From NCBI GenBank assembly GCA_963402885.1, contig OY727099.1, positions 8,606,001 through 8,670,000 of the forward strand: 64,000 nt of DNA, in the 5' to 3' direction. A model generated the notes under the pieces. It was not told the DNA's origin, searched no databases, and was given only the letters and a program-made list of their open reading frames with translations. Shown one piece after another: positions 44,707 through 57,885 of this stretch (position 1 is the first letter of the stretch; the number at the start of each line of letters is the position of its first letter). Position numbers and translations under genes: made by a program. The stretch comes from Antedon bifida (Eukaryota; Echinodermata; Crinoidea; Comatulida; Antedonidae).

Positions 44707-46735
44707 CCTGATAGTCTAGATACTGTATTCAAAACACAATGTTGGGGCTGGAAAAAAGCTTAAGTTAAAATCTTCTAGAATTTACAATAACAATTGCAGG
44801 TGAATATACCTGGTCACACACCTGGGAATGGTATAAAATAAAATATATCAACAATTGGAGATTTTTCTTCAGTCTGATGAGATATTCTCAACAAATCGTA
44901 AAAGGTGAAAACAGGTGCCAGTGAAACATTTTGGGAGATGCTCAATCAAAGGGAACAGATTTACTGCAATTATATTATGATTTAGTATCCAAATTTGTTA
45001 AACTTTATATTGTATACCAATTAATTGTGTGATTTACTGGTTATTTTTCTGTCTAAATTGCAATCCTATGCTTATAAAATCCAGAAGTACTAAACATGGA
45101 ATCAAGGGGTTTTTTTTGTCCATGGTGATTTATCCCAAAGGATGGGTTCTACTGTATATATCTGCAAATACTGTATTTTTGAATACCAGCTAAATCATGG
45201 AAAGCAACTAAAAAGTTAATTAGAAAAACTACAAACAAATATTGTGTTGGTTGGTGTTCAGTTTATGATTTATATTAACAACAATTCATTCTGTTTTTAT
45301 CAATGTCAAATTACAATTACAATTTAAAACAATAAACAGAGGAATGTATTGAACAGTAAGAACTCTATTCTTGCGAATAAAAAGACACCAGAGGGAATTA
45401 AAACTTAAAGGATTATAAAATGACTTTTTAATTGAAGGCTCACGGCCACTAATTAAAAATTTATAGGGATTTATATAAGCTGTCAAAACTAGTTTAAACT
45501 GATGGTTAATTATCATAATTATAACAAAACTCTGGTATTACTACTGAGAATATTTTATAAGATTTTGTTGTTGCTTTTTATGTTAAAAATAGACTAAAAA
45601 AACAGTATAATTGTTTAGTCTATTGTTCAACGAATTAATTATTTAACGGCTGGTTATTGCTTGGCGAAATAATTAACATTACTAATATAGATATCCCAGG
45701 ATTACAGGCATGATTGGCCACAATTTCTGATTCGAATCTTAATGGGGTCAAAGAAAAACCAAAAATTGGTTTTGAAAAAGTTTTTGACAGGTACAGGTAT
45801 TTGTATACTGCATATAAACATACCTCTTCTTACAAAGATTTGTCCCAGAGGGCTCAGTACACAAATCACATATACAACAAGATATATTTCTTACAAAAAA
45901 CGCTGTTCGACTTTTTGACGTAACAGTTTTAATTATTGTTCTTTCTTCATTAAATGATGCTTTTTTTTATTGATCTTCTATTTAATAATTTACGAAATAA
46001 TGATTTGTTATCAATTATTTTTGTTTAATCAATAGTAACATTTTGTGTAACTTAAATATAGTCTGAAATGAACAAATTCCGTGGCATACTGTACATATAT
46101 ATATGTATATACTCCGAGGTAGGGGCATAGTGACCCACATACCCCAATATTCCAGTAAACAACATATCAAATTTTCAAGCAGCTAAAGGCGAGGCACGAA
46201 AAAATGTATACCTCTCCAAACTCAGCAAAGCAAGTTATCCCAAATAAAAAAGCTTCCATTTTAAATTTAGTTCTAGCCTTGTGTAGAAGTACCATTCCAA
46301 AACATAACACATTTTGGAAAACTTTTGTTGTGAACTCATAACAAATGGCGTTACATAGAATCTTTTCAAATATTACAGACTCGTGGCCTGAAGCGACAAA
46401 CTAAGAACCAAAACTAGCCTTGAATATTATTTTATTTCAATCATTGAATTGAAAAAAGGTATAGAAATCTACTCTTTCATAGTGCGGTGACAATGACCGG
46501 ATTCTATGAAACATATGTTATTACCTAGAATGATAGATTTAGAATACAACAAACAATACTATATTAAAATGCCATCTTATTTGAAGAAAGTATAACGCTG
46601 TAATTAAATGTATTGTGTATTGTAATTGGATCCCAAAAATAAAAACAATGTTTACACACTCTTCAGAACACTTTGATGAAAAATTCTTTGAAATTTTTGT
46701 TTTTTAACTTAATACAATTGATTAAAATAAGACCC
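44707..46735. other. Gene-free stretch
   Basis: A+T-rich sequence with a short TATATATATGTATATA run near 46097. Small frames at 45286-45516 (minus) and 45714-45923 (plus) show no family signature or splice context that I can support. Confidence 0.4.
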
Positions 46736-46877
46736 TTAAGCTGTCTACACTATCAAACTTTATAATATGACAAAAAATGTGATGTGCCCATATATGGAAA
46801 TGTATATTACTACCATATTTGGGCACATCTCACATTATTTGTCAAAATAGTTTGATAGTGTGTTTGACAGAGCTTTA
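46736..46877. mobile_element. CTGTCTACACTATCAAAC palindromic MITE
   Basis: Starts TTAAGCTGTCTACACTATCA and ends TAGTTTGATAGTGTGTTTGACAGAGCTTTA (read in two parts). The interior has GATGTGCCCATATATGG and CCATATTTGGGCACATC. Confidence 0.85.
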
Positions 46878-47409
46878 CCAAAACCTCGAAAAAGAAGCCA
46901 TACTAAAAATGGCACTAAAACAAAATACCCAACGTGATCAAAATGATATAATAAGAAATACATAAAGTTGTTAGATAATTTGTATTTTTCAGTTTGTAAC
47001 TTTACCACTTACCTCAGATTTTGAACAGAAAATTAGGAACAGACAACCCGTAGCTTGTCAAAGTGTATAGATGAATATGTGAATTTTTGTTTTAATTAAT
47101 ATACAGCTATTTGCATTCATTTGACTAATGAACTATACTGTAGTTAATTGGTCGATTCCATCTGGGGGAGTCAAAGATTGTGAAATAATAGTAGGAGTTT
47201 GTTGTTTAATGTATTACTGTGGCTCAAAATGTACATTGAAAGTCCTCAATCAACCATCCAGGAATGACAATGTGGTTTTTATCAAAATCAAGATTCTTTT
47301 AAGTGTACACATGATATTAAAATGATTACATAACAGTTAATATTGAAATTTTTTCAGGGAATCTCAAATATCTCAATTCAATGTACATATTAATAATTAT
47401 CTCCAAATA

Positions 47410-47880
47410 TCCCGAGTTTTAATTTGGTTTATAATGCTAAAATGGGATGTATCAATTTGATCTCTGTTGCATACATACGGTAGGTCTACGTACATCAATA
47501 TTATATCAATTTACTGTAGATAACCATAATAAATGCACTCGCTCCCAAAGTAATAATGATTTATGTATTCCGTTATGGAATAACTCTCAGGGTAAAAGAA
47601 CTTTTGTTTATAGATCAACTAAATTATGGAATTCTCTACCAAATAACATAAAATCAGTACTCCATAATATGTCTTTGGCAACATTTAAATCTTCACTATA
47701 GAAAACATATATGTATTAACCTTTTTGCCTTCACAATTGTAAATAGTTTTATATCTGTATTCTTTCTTTTTGTTTTTCTTTTATATTTGTTGTAAATATA
47801 TTTACTGAACCACTTTGGAAATCAGTACATTTGTATTGAAAGTGTATTTCAGTTTAAAGAACAAATAAAATAAATAAATC
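47410..47880 (+). mobile_element. LINE 3' end with C-terminal ORF2 remnant
   Basis: The open frame 47447-47701 ends with the typical non-LTR tail: NDLCIPLWNNSQGKRTFVYR, then STKLWNSLPNNIKSV and ATFKSSL. An A+T-rich 3' UTR follows and ends in AATAAAATAAATAAATC. It is 5' truncated, as LINE copies usually are. Confidence 0.8.
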
Positions 47881-49339
47881 AGAAACCAGTTTGAAGTATG
47901 TCGCATATTATAAAACAATTATATTATTATTATAACAGACAATACTGACCGTACAAAAATACAATTTGCAATCATTTAAATAACTACAAAGCTTTAATCG
48001 CACCTTCTGTTTAATTCTCAATCCACATAATGTATGTAAGTTTAATGCAGGTTGCAGACTGGCATTTAAACCAAAAACTTGCAAAATTTACTTGTTCTGA
48101 AAAGAAAAATGTTTAGCATAATGGCCGAGGAATGAACCTCATTCCTTGGTGCTTCTCACATTGTGGTTTGTAAGTGTATCGTCATTTCAAGGCAAGACAT
48201 CTTTCTCCAACCACTTATCACGATAGGCCAATTAAACCCAAGAAATCAACACATACTAAAACTACTTTTACAAGATGAACTCACAGGCCTAGGCTTGTGA
48301 ATACAAATTGAAACTTCCAATCAACATTATTTACTGTTTGTTGAAGGATTAGTAGATATTTGAAAAACCTCCTGGGAGAATGTGTGCTGATTACTAAACC
48401 CAGACATTCAATTCAAGTTTAAATTGGATTCTTTTGTGAAAGGTGTTCAACTTTCAGTTTTGAATTCATCACACATATATTAATCCTGTTTCGTTTTATT
48501 TGCTTGATTAACAACATTCCATGACGTATATTTAAAGGGTCCATTCTTTAAAATTTCTGTTTGAATTGCCCTCTAGATTAAAAAAACACATTGCAATACA
48601 TTTAAGATTGACACATCACCATGGATGGGCAAGTAGTACTGTAGGACTATCATATTGCATTTTTTTAATGCAAATTATTAATAGAGTTTGGACAAACTCA
48701 CGTATGAATTTATAGCTTTTTTTCATTTGGGCAAATCATTTTACATATTGTTAGATGGCTAAAGGTATGAGGAGGTAGGCCTAGCCTAGGCTCATCGGCG
48801 TAGCTGGCCTAGGTGCTAGGCCTCCCAAGATGTTTTTTTCTGTCGTTTTCTTGAAACATTTTTATACTAATAGTAAAACTCTGTCTGAATTTTTTTGAAA
48901 ACTTTGTTTTACTGGTAAAATGTGATCTGTGCTATGTTTTCAATGAATAAATCGTAAACGTGTGAAATGCAATCTGTATGTCAAAACGCATAAAAAAAAT
49001 CGTTATCATGTCTGTATTGATGTTGGGCTACACAGAATATGTGACATAACACAAAAACTGCCTATTCATGAATATACTATACCTAGATTTTATGAAGAGC
49101 CTCATCAGCTGTATATAGGCCTACATGCCTAGACATAGCCCCTTAAATAAGGATAAACTTAACATGATCAAAAAAATATTAACCTATTCACTCCAGCAAA
49201 CCTTTCACCACCCATTTTGGCTGCTATTTGTTGTACTGTAAATCGCTTGCACATTTAAACAGAAGCCGTTTAAACAGAAGCCGTTCAAACTCACCTCTTT
49301 GTTTCTTTTGGCGATACTGTGAGGCTAGTACTATATTAA
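47881..49339. other. Gene-free stretch
   Basis: No recognisable coding exon, RNA gene or named repeat. A short palindrome-rich spot (TAGGCCTAGCCTAGGC) is at about 48776. Confidence 0.4.
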
Positions 49340-49562
49340 CACTGGCATCAACTTGGAATGACGGATTGGATTAGAACACCAATGTTAGTTGTAATGCATC
49401 AAACTTAGTTGTGTTGTGTAAGTGTTGTTTTGGGTTTGATTATGTGTTACTGTGCCATAAGGTAAATATTTGACATAGTTGTTTTTTGGAAAAAGTTAGT
49501 TATATCACCTTCATTTTATTTATAGATAGACTTGTCTTAACTTAAATAAATAAATAAATAAT
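49340..49562 (+). mobile_element. Probable LINE 3' UTR with (TAAA)n tail
   Basis: A G+T-rich stretch ends in AACTTAAATAAATAAATAAA, the kind of tail seen on the LINE ends at 47880 and 50133. No coding part remains. Confidence 0.4.
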
Positions 49563-49629
49563 GCAATAAATTTGCATAGCTGACTTCACCCAGGGTTAGA
49601 GATTGCAGTTTAGAACAATAAGCTACTAC

Positions 49630-50138
49630 ATAATTTGCATAGGATGAATTTTAATCCAAGGTATTCCGAATCAGTTATTTTTAAACACAAATATGCCAGA
49701 ACCAATTCTTTTAAATATTCATTGTACACTAATTTTCCCCGTGTATGGCAAGAGATTCCTAATTATATTAGAGAACATTCTTTATTTAGTTTTAACACAT
49801 TTGTGACAGCTCTCCGGTCTTATGTCAGGCAACTTTAAACTTTTTATCTTTTTTTTTATCTTTAAACAATCATTTTTATCTGTACATAATATTTATATAT
49901 ATATATTTTTTAGATTCAATTTTAATGATTGTTCAACTTGATGCCTCGCAGTTTTAAAATTTTTATATCTTTGTTTTTTTTTTTATGGTTTACTTATATG
50001 TTCAAGTGCAGTATATGGAGAGCCATCTCGATAGTGCTTTGCACTCATGGCAATCCTCAGGGTGCTGCACCGCTGTCTTGTTGTTATGTATTTTTGTGCC
50101 TGAAAATTGAATAAAATAAATAAATAAATAAATAAAAT
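49630..50138 (+). mobile_element. LINE 3' end with C-terminal ORF2 remnant
   Basis: The frame 49635-49838 reads NPRYSESVIFKHKYARTNSF...FPRVWQEIPNYIREHSLFSF...FVTALRSY, the usual WN-x-LP-x-x-IR type C-terminus of CR1/Jockey-like LINEs. A 3' UTR follows with CAGTATATGGAGAGCCATCT and ends in (TAAA)n at about 50110-50138. Confidence 0.75.
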
Positions 50139-50199
50139 TTAAGAACAATAGAAATAGTAGAACTGCAGTCAAGACATGTATGGGTAGTTGCTATATGGT

Positions 50200-50475
50200 T
50201 AGTTTAGCTAACCAATGCACCACAAGATAGTTGATGTAAGGTAGGCTAGGTTCAAGTTGTATACCTTAGGGCTAGCAAACCAGTGCACTACAGGATAGTT
50301 GATGTAAGGTAGGCTAGGTTCAAGTTGTATACCTTAGGGCTAGCAAACCAATGCACTACAAGATAGTTGATGTAAGGTAGGCTAGGTTCAAGTTGTATAC
50401 CATAGGGCTAGCAAACCAATGCACTACAGGATAGTTGATGTAAGGTAGGCTAGGTTCAAGTTGTATACCATAGTT
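50200..50475. repeat. 68-bp tandem repeat, four units
   Basis: GATAGTTGATGTAAGGTAGG recurs at 50226, 50294, 50362 and 50430, exactly 68 bp apart. Units differ at a few sites (CACCACAAG/CACTACAGG, CCTTAGGG/CCATAGGG). Confidence 0.95.
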
Positions 50476-50539
50476 GAGACCTAAGTGCCCATGTAGATCT
50501 CACTCATTCTCAGTCTTCTGCACATTTCTGCGCAAATAC

Positions 50540-50950
50540 TTCTGCAGATTGCAGCCCCAGTCTTCTACAGATTGCAGCCCCAGTCTTCTACAGATTGCAG
50601 CCCCAGTCTTCTGCACATTGCAGCCCCAGTCTTCTGCACATTGCAGCCCCAGTCTTCTGCACATTGCAGCCCCAGTCTTCTGCACATTGCAGCCCCAGTC
50701 TTTTGCACATTGCAGCCCCAGTCTTCTGCACATTGCAGCCCCAGTCTTCTGCACATTGCAGCCACAGTCTTCTGCACGTTGCAGCCCCAGTCTTCTGCAC
50801 ATTGCAGCCCCAGTCTTCCAATCATTACAGCCCCAGTCTTCTGCAGATTGCAGCCCCAGTCTTCTGAATATTTCAGCCCCAGTCTTTTGCACATTGCAGG
50901 CCCAGTCTTCTGCACATTTCTGCGCAAATACTTCTGCACATTGCAGCCTA
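50540..50950. repeat. 23-bp minisatellite, about 17 units
   Basis: The unit is CAGCCCCAGTCTTCTGCACA plus TTG. Because 23 is not a multiple of three and the unit has no stop in most frames, long periodic reading frames appear on both strands (for example 50474-51013 plus and 50565-50960 minus). It is GC-rich against its surroundings. I do not consider any of these frames a gene. Confidence 0.95.
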
Positions 50951-52489
50951 AGGATTTCAAATGATTTTGTCCATTGGCGATTCTTTATTTGCTTTATTTT
51001 GCTACATGTGTGACCTTGATTATCGATGAAATTGCAATAAAATCTTCTACCCCCACCATTTGAAGAGAGAAAGGAATGTAGAGTACATTATTAGGTTAAA
51101 TACTACAGCGGTAGACATGGTATTTCAGATTTTGTTTAGGGTGCTTTCTGGGTGAAGTATTGGGTGTTGAACTGTAATGTGTAGAGTTCAGTGAACTTTG
51201 TTACTAACCTTGACAACATTTCAACCAAGAAAGCTCTCTAAATCTGTCACAGTGCCCTCTATAGTTTATAAGATTCACCCCTCGATTTAGCTACCATATT
51301 TTACATGTTTAAATTGCAATAGTATTTCAGCAACTAGCATGAATGGAATTGTTTCACAAATTCTTTTTTACTCATTTTGTAAAGAACAGAAACTTCAGAA
51401 ATCTATTTATGAATATTTACTTTGTACACTTTGACGTTAAATATATTACAATAATGCACAATTTGTTCTTTTTTTCTTTTTATGGTGTATTTTATTATCT
51501 CCAACAAAATTTCAAGCCAGGTTGATGTGTTTTACACAATAACATTGCTATATTTACTCAGTAGAACAGTGTATTAAACCTATATACATCGTGGCAATAT
51601 TACAGAATCTCTTTAAAATTCAATTAAATTTAAAAGCTATAACAATATACAGGTACCATGTAAAGTTTATTAAATTATCTGTCGGTTGTTAAACTATAGA
51701 TCTAATTTATGTATTTACATTTACAATTAGACCATTTTTATCGTAGGTCATATAATAACCCATAATAATATGTTATTCAATCATAAAAATGTCTTTTAAT
51801 AATTTGGAATTTTTTATTTAGAAAATCTAGTATTGTTTGGATTTATCTACTACTTCTAAAATAACAGGTTTCTACAGACATTTGGTGGTCATTCACTTCA
51901 TGTTAATTGTTAACATTTGTAATACACTGCTTTTTTTTTTACTGTAATTGAGTGATCATCAAACCTAACGCCATTTAACCAGTTATTAACGACCAATCGC
52001 AAATTTAAACAGTTATCCGGGAGCAGAACAGAAATGTGGTCGGCCTAAAAATTGTATTTTTAAAATAAATGGTTAATTCAGCACTATGCCCATAATGTAT
52101 ACCTGACAGGTGGCTTGCAAAAATGTATTTGTTACTAGCAAGGCTAGTAACTACCTTGCTTGCATGTTGCACATGATTACTATAGGTTTTGTAAAGATAT
52201 CAAAAACGAAACACTTACTCAGCCAATCAAAGTTATTATTAAAGTGGTCATGTGGTTGGCGTCAGTGAGGATTAAGGATGGATGGAGGTATTGTTACAGA
52301 CTAAACCTATTGTTTTTATAGAAGAATGTGATCTTTTTTAGGAACTTCCTTGTTTTCAATTGTTTTATTACCCTTGAAATTTCCCAATAAAGGAATTCAT
52401 AAAGTTTGGTAACCTTAAATAGCTGAAATTTAAATTGTACATTTTTTAACATTTTTTTTTTCACATATTAAAAAAATAGCTGACTATTA
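50951..52489. other. Gene-free stretch
   Basis: A+T-rich with no recognisable exon. The frame 51343-51525 is low-complexity F/Y-rich translation of T-rich DNA. Confidence 0.4.
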
Positions 52490-52497
52490 GGTAAATA

Positions 52498-52696
52498 CAG
52501 TGGCGTAATGTAGAGACCTGAGGTTTAAAAACATTAATACTAATCATGAAGGAATGATTTAGTACATTGAATTTCTAAGGTAATATTGTAAAATGTCATT
52601 TTAAGCCCTCCAACGCTAGCGCCTTTCTCGACATACTTTAATGGATTTTTTTTACTCTTTAGCCAGTGAGCGCTCGTAGCTGTTTTTACGCCACTA
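52498..52696. mobile_element. hAT-type MITE with perfect 8-bp duplication
   Basis: The ends are CAGTGGCGTAATG and TTTTACGCCACTA. GGTAAATA flanks both sides (52490-52497 and 52697-52704). At 199 bp it belongs to the family at 17070-17269, sharing the reversed phrases GCCAGTGAGCGCTC and CCCTCCAACGCT. Confidence 0.92.
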
Positions 52697-53439
52697 GGTA
52701 AATATAAACGTTCTTACAAACCACTTTATTTTTTCTTGGCCTGAACAGCTCTCGTTTGTTTAAAATTTTTGTTTTGCCTTGAAAGTAAAATCTTTGGTAT
52801 TTGGCACATGTTTGGAGGGGCTTCCCAAATCTAGCCCATAAAAAGTTACTTTCGATATAACTAAACATTCTCCAAAACTGTTTTGTTAGTTTATGTTTAC
52901 TTCTGTACTTGAATATCCGTAACAACCATTGTTACTGCATGTTGATATAAGTTAGAATGACATTTTATGTGTTTTTAGGCAAACTTCAAAGCATTGTATA
53001 CAATTAAAGTAACTTGTTCATTTTCCATTAATTTATGGTCTTAAAAGGCTCACTAACCAGTATAGTCCCTTGTACTTCTTCCATCTTTCCGGGCCGAAGC
53101 CAGCAACTATAGTACAATGGAAAAAAAATAGACCTTGCAGTCTACGCTAAATTAATTTAAATTAATTAAAACTTTTTTTACATTAAATGCCCTTAATTAT
53201 GGCTCATTATCAGAGTGTAACAAGGAGTATATACCCCCTCTGTTTGATCAATAATTAATAAGTTCCTCTTGAAATTACTACTCACTTATAAAATAATAAA
53301 CCAAATATTTTTATAGTTATAAATCCAGTGCTACAACATCATATAACATGTCATATAAGTGTAACATCAAACAAATGATTGTATTAATCAGAAGCAGATG
53401 AAATGATAATGCAATGTCAATGGAGGTTTTTTTTTGTAT

Positions 53440-53613
53440 TTTGTATATACTGTAATTGGATTTTATTGTAAATAATTACCAAATTTATATATTATTTTAT
53501 ATTGTATAAAGGAATTACTGACTCATTGAGTCATAGTGGCCTAGGTCGCTTTTGTTTTTCCTGACCTGTTTTTATTGGGGTTTTTTTTGGTCAAATAAAT
53601 AAATGAAATGAAA
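53440..53613 (+). mobile_element. Probable LINE 3' UTR
   Basis: ATTGTATAAAGGAATTACTG followed by ACTCATTGAGTCATAGTGG and a tail AATAAATAAATGAAATGAAAT. The tail style matches the other LINE ends in the window; no coding part remains. Confidence 0.5.
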
Positions 53614-55410
53614 TTAGGGTAGGTGTGTTCATTTTGTTGTTTATTTCAGAATAGGTTTAGTTTTTTTAGGGTTATAAGGATGAGATACAATTTGTGAAAA
53701 ACATACATAATGTTACATTATAATTGACTGTTCCTGTGTTAATATCTATTTTTGCTCTCATATAATGTGAAAATAGCCTAATCTAGTTTCAGTTTAGTCC
53801 ATCAATTAGTTATTTAGTAGGTTTTTAAACGGTAAATTATAATTAGCCTAATTGTTTCATTATTGTTTCTCAGATGAAAAAGCACTTGATAAACGCAGAA
53901 CTTAAAAGCTGATTTGGATTTCATTAACAGAATTTGTTAAATAGCTATAACTTTAAATTTTCCAGAAAACCTAGCGATTTCCAGCAAAATAATGACAGTA
54001 GAATGAGATATTGTGCAGTGTATATGCTAATTTATTGTTTCAAATGGAATGAATTTTAAATATGCGTTTTCGTACGGCCATGACCTCAGAGTTCGTGATC
54101 TAGTTTACTAGCAAATTTATCAAATTCGTTGAACTTTACCAAGACACCTATCGGATTACTGATAAGTAGCAAATGATATTCTATTAATATTATATGATGG
54201 TTCATATTCATTTTAATGGTTTATGATATCCGGTTTAATAGTAGACCAAACTGTGCCAGCCTATCGAAAAGACAGTTTGGTGAATTGTGAGAATTAGTAT
54301 CAAAATAACAATTCTTAGAACAATTCAAAATTATACGCCAGGTGCTATATTATAGTAAGATAAAATCAAATTAGTTATTTTTTTTTTCATCAATCATCTC
54401 ATGATTGTGCAGAATATGTTCTTTAATCCTGGTGTGACAAAATTTATGAAGAAAGGTGTTTGTATTTTTTTAAAAACCTAGTTTTAATATAAATTAAAAG
54501 GGAAAAATGAATAATATAATGGTATATAAGATTGTATGAATGAGAATGCTAATTCAAACTCAGACAGCATCGTATGACGAGGCCAGACGAAACGTCGTCT
54601 TGAAATAGCGTCGGGTGTAGTTTTTAGATCGTCAGGAGAACAATGAACATATTTTCTTTCGACGAGATTACTCGTCCGGCCTCAGCGTAAGACACTTTCT
54701 GAGTAGGCCTTTTAGTAATGCTCTGATTCCCATTCTCTCAAAATCATACAAGTTTTTGTGTAGTACTCTTGGTATAATACAAGTTAAAAACATTTACTTA
54801 GTCGGTTCAATAATGTCATTGTCAATAATATTGACAATGAATATTTGGCAACACCTCATGAGATTTTATTACTTGCCAGCATGGTTTTTTGAGACCTGGA
54901 TGCAGGATCTTTTGTAGTATTGTCACTACAAAGAATGTACGTCTATGACAGGGTAAGGTATTTTACTATGTTAACCTGTGATGTTTGTGTTGGAAACACA
55001 ATAGTCTCACGTCTGCTGCAGACATATGCAATGCATACATACCCAAACATATTTTTTAACAGCAGTTAGTTTCACCAAACATGTTTTTAAGTGCTAATGC
55101 TAACGTCTTGTTGGTTAACTTAACCCAACCACTGGTGTGTTTTATGTACGTCATTGAAAAATGTATTAATTCTTGCAAACTTTTTTTGAAAGAAAATTTT
55201 ACTGAATTGTATATGCCATTTGATATACTACAGCATGATATAAAACAAGTCTAGAGATTTATTTCTTTTTTTATTTCAAAATCTTGGACCAGTTTTATCT
55301 ATAATTAGATGAACAGGTAAAAGCTGTGACTAATTCAATTTGTATGCAAATAATGAATGTTTATGAGTTGCCTGAGGATGAGTTGAACAAACATATACAT
55401 AGGCCTATTG
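53614..55410. other. Gene-free stretch with one possible MITE
   Basis: No gene seen. At about 54540-54745 an imperfect inverted repeat (GAGAATGCTAATTC...GACGAGGCCAGACG against CGTCCGGCCTCAGCG...GATTCCCATTCTC) with several CG dinucleotides may be an old MITE. Confidence 0.4.
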
Positions 55411-55560
55411 TTAAGCTCTGTCAACACTACTAAACTCAAATGTGATGTGCCCATATATGGACATGATGATGTCATATCACTACTAAGTTTGGGCATATCC
55501 CTACCATAGGCATGTCACACTTTTTTGTCAAGCTAGTTGGATAGTGTAGACAGGGCTTAA
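55411..55560. mobile_element. CTCTGTC...ACACTA palindromic MITE, full copy
   Basis: Starts TTAAGCTCTGTCAACACTAC and ends ATAGTGTAGACAGGGCTTAA. The interior has GATGTGCCCATATATGGACA and TGATGTCATATCACTAC. Confidence 0.88.
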
Positions 55561-56419
55561 TGTAAAGTTTTTCAAATTAATCTGTCGCTTTCATGTTTAA
55601 TTGAATCGCAACACATTGGATGGCCACGGAGTAAGCAGTTTGACAACGCATCCTTCCCCAGCCTAACATCGCATAATATTTCTAAAAAATGAGCATGCAA
55701 TAGTACCCACAATCATTAAAATGGGAGATTCTAATGCATGACACATGTCAACCAATTAAATGGCAAAGAAATTTAAATTAAAAATTAAAAGGCAGTGAAT
55801 AGTACTTATACTAATCTAGTAGGCCTATTATCAAAATTGTTATAAAATGGAAATATTATAGAAAACCAGCAAATTAGCATATAAATGTACTATCTTTGTG
55901 CGGTTATACAAACAATTTGAATAAGTAAATCCAAACTTCTATTTAATCGGCCTCAGAGAATACAATGTATGAGATCACATTGCTTGTTTAGGGAAAGTCC
56001 CCAAAAATTTTTAAATCGATTCATTCTATTTAGTCAAATGACAACAGGGTCAAAATCTCAATGTCTAGTACCTTCTTTGAAGTAGCGTGAATAGCTTAAA
56101 ATTGACTATTATATTTTAAAATTCACGCCTTAGCACTCAGGGCGTTATATTGTTATGTTGGTATTGTGTGTGAATATTACTAGGCCAAGTATTTTGATAA
56201 TATTGTTGGTAGTAGACGAATCAATTTAGTATTTTGATATTTTTATATATATAATATATATATTTATCTACAATAGGATAATATAATATTATTGTACTAA
56301 ACCACGCCCCTTCCCAACCCCTAGAAATGTATTTAATTTTTCCTGTTATTCTAAAAAGATTTTACAAACTTGATAAATATAGATCCATGTGATAGCAGAG
56401 TAGTTCTTAGTAGTCCAGA
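55561..56419. other. Gene-free stretch
   Basis: No exon-like frame or clear repeat, apart from a TATATATATAATATATATAT run at about 56244. Confidence 0.4.
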
Positions 56420-56905
56420 TAGTTTAATCTGATCATGATGGACTCTGAATCTGACAATGGTTTTATTGGTTCACACAGAGTAAGTTGATCATGATTAACT
56501 TTGAATCTGATAACGCTGTCGTGTGTTCACATAGAGTAAATCATGATCAACTCCGATTGTGAGAACTCTGTCGCATGTTCACATAGAGTAAATTGATCGT
56601 GACCAACTTTGATACTGACAATGTCGTCACTGGTTCACATCGACTAAGTTGATCTTGATTAACTTAGATTTTGAAAACTCTGTCACATGTTCACATAGAG
56701 TAAATTGATCATGACCAACTCTGATTCTGACAATGCCGTCACTGGTTCACATCGACTAAGTTGATCTTGATTAACTTAGATTTTGAAAACTCTGTCACAT
56801 GTTCACATAGAGTAAATTGATCATTATCAACTCGATTATGACAACTCTGTCACATGTTCACATAGAGTAAATTGATCATGACCAACTCTGACTCTGATCC
56901 ATTAC
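56420..56905. repeat. 56-bp tandem repeat with 112-bp higher-order pairs, GATC-rich
   Basis: GTTCACAT(A/C)GA recurs at 55-56 bp steps (56577, 56633, 56689, 56745, 56801, 56856). Two unit types alternate: one with TCTGTCACATGTTCACATAG, the other with GTCACTGGTTCACATCGAC. Each unit carries a TGATC(A/T)TGA motif. The left units are more diverged. Confidence 0.9.
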
Positions 56906-57885
56906 CTTTATTTCTGTTTATTGAAATTTCTTTGGAATGCAACTATCCAACTGATCATAATCTAAAGTCTGATCACACTTTTGAAACGTTTGTTCTTTTT
57001 ATGTTGACATTCTAGTTTTATGAAAAGACTGATCAGATTATTTTCAATGTCAGATACCTGACTTTGATGTTTTTATTTTTATAAGCGTTTGGCACACGTT
57101 CTTAATTTCTGAGGGAGTTTCCCTAAAAGTTTAATGGTTTCCTGCAGTGCTCTCTACAATGTCACAACATGAGAGTATCCAGGTCTCATTTTGTAAATAT
57201 ATAATGCTTTTATTAGAACTTCAATTTTTAATGGTCATTATACTGATGAAAAAGAGCTAATAGATTGGCTTGTCAGTAGGTATTTGTATTTTCTCACCAT
57301 ACCACTTCGAGTTTTTGAAACTAAACTTCATGACATCCTTTTGCCCAGGCAGTGAAATGGTCGACATCCTGATTTTAAAGATGTCTCAACATTTTTAATC
57401 TTTTGACGGCGAACAAATGTCTGCTGTGCTATAAATAGCATGCGAAACCAAACCTTTTCATGTGTCGTTTTTAAAATACAATGCTAGAATACTGTATGGG
57501 AACCATACTATATATAAAATGTGACGTACAATACTTCAATCAAAATATATACTTTAGTATGCGTTACATAATTCCTTCGTACAATAACATTGAATTAACA
57601 AGTTGTAACAAGGCATGCTATTGTAATCCAGTTAATCATTCCTAAGCTGAAGGATTACATGGGATTTACTCCTGTTGTTCATATACCATGGCCTGTGGTT
57701 TTGTTGCGTTTTATGGCCGCTCACGATTTACTCGGCATGCATAGCATATTATGCTGGTATTAGGGCGTCAACATTGTTCAAGGTCTTTTGTGATGATTTT
57801 CATAATTATCAGTAAAGCTATTGTAAATTCATCAATTTCGATTAACTAAACAAAGTCATCACTAACATTGGCACAAGAGTTGCAC

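Noticed and set aside
50474-51013. A 179-codon frame rich in Cys, Gln and Ser, with several overlapping frames
   Set aside because: Produced by the 23-bp repeat, open on both strands, without conserved features outside the repeat.
52686-52925. A 79-codon minus-strand frame
   Set aside because: Its end falls in a hAT MITE and the rest shows no family signature.
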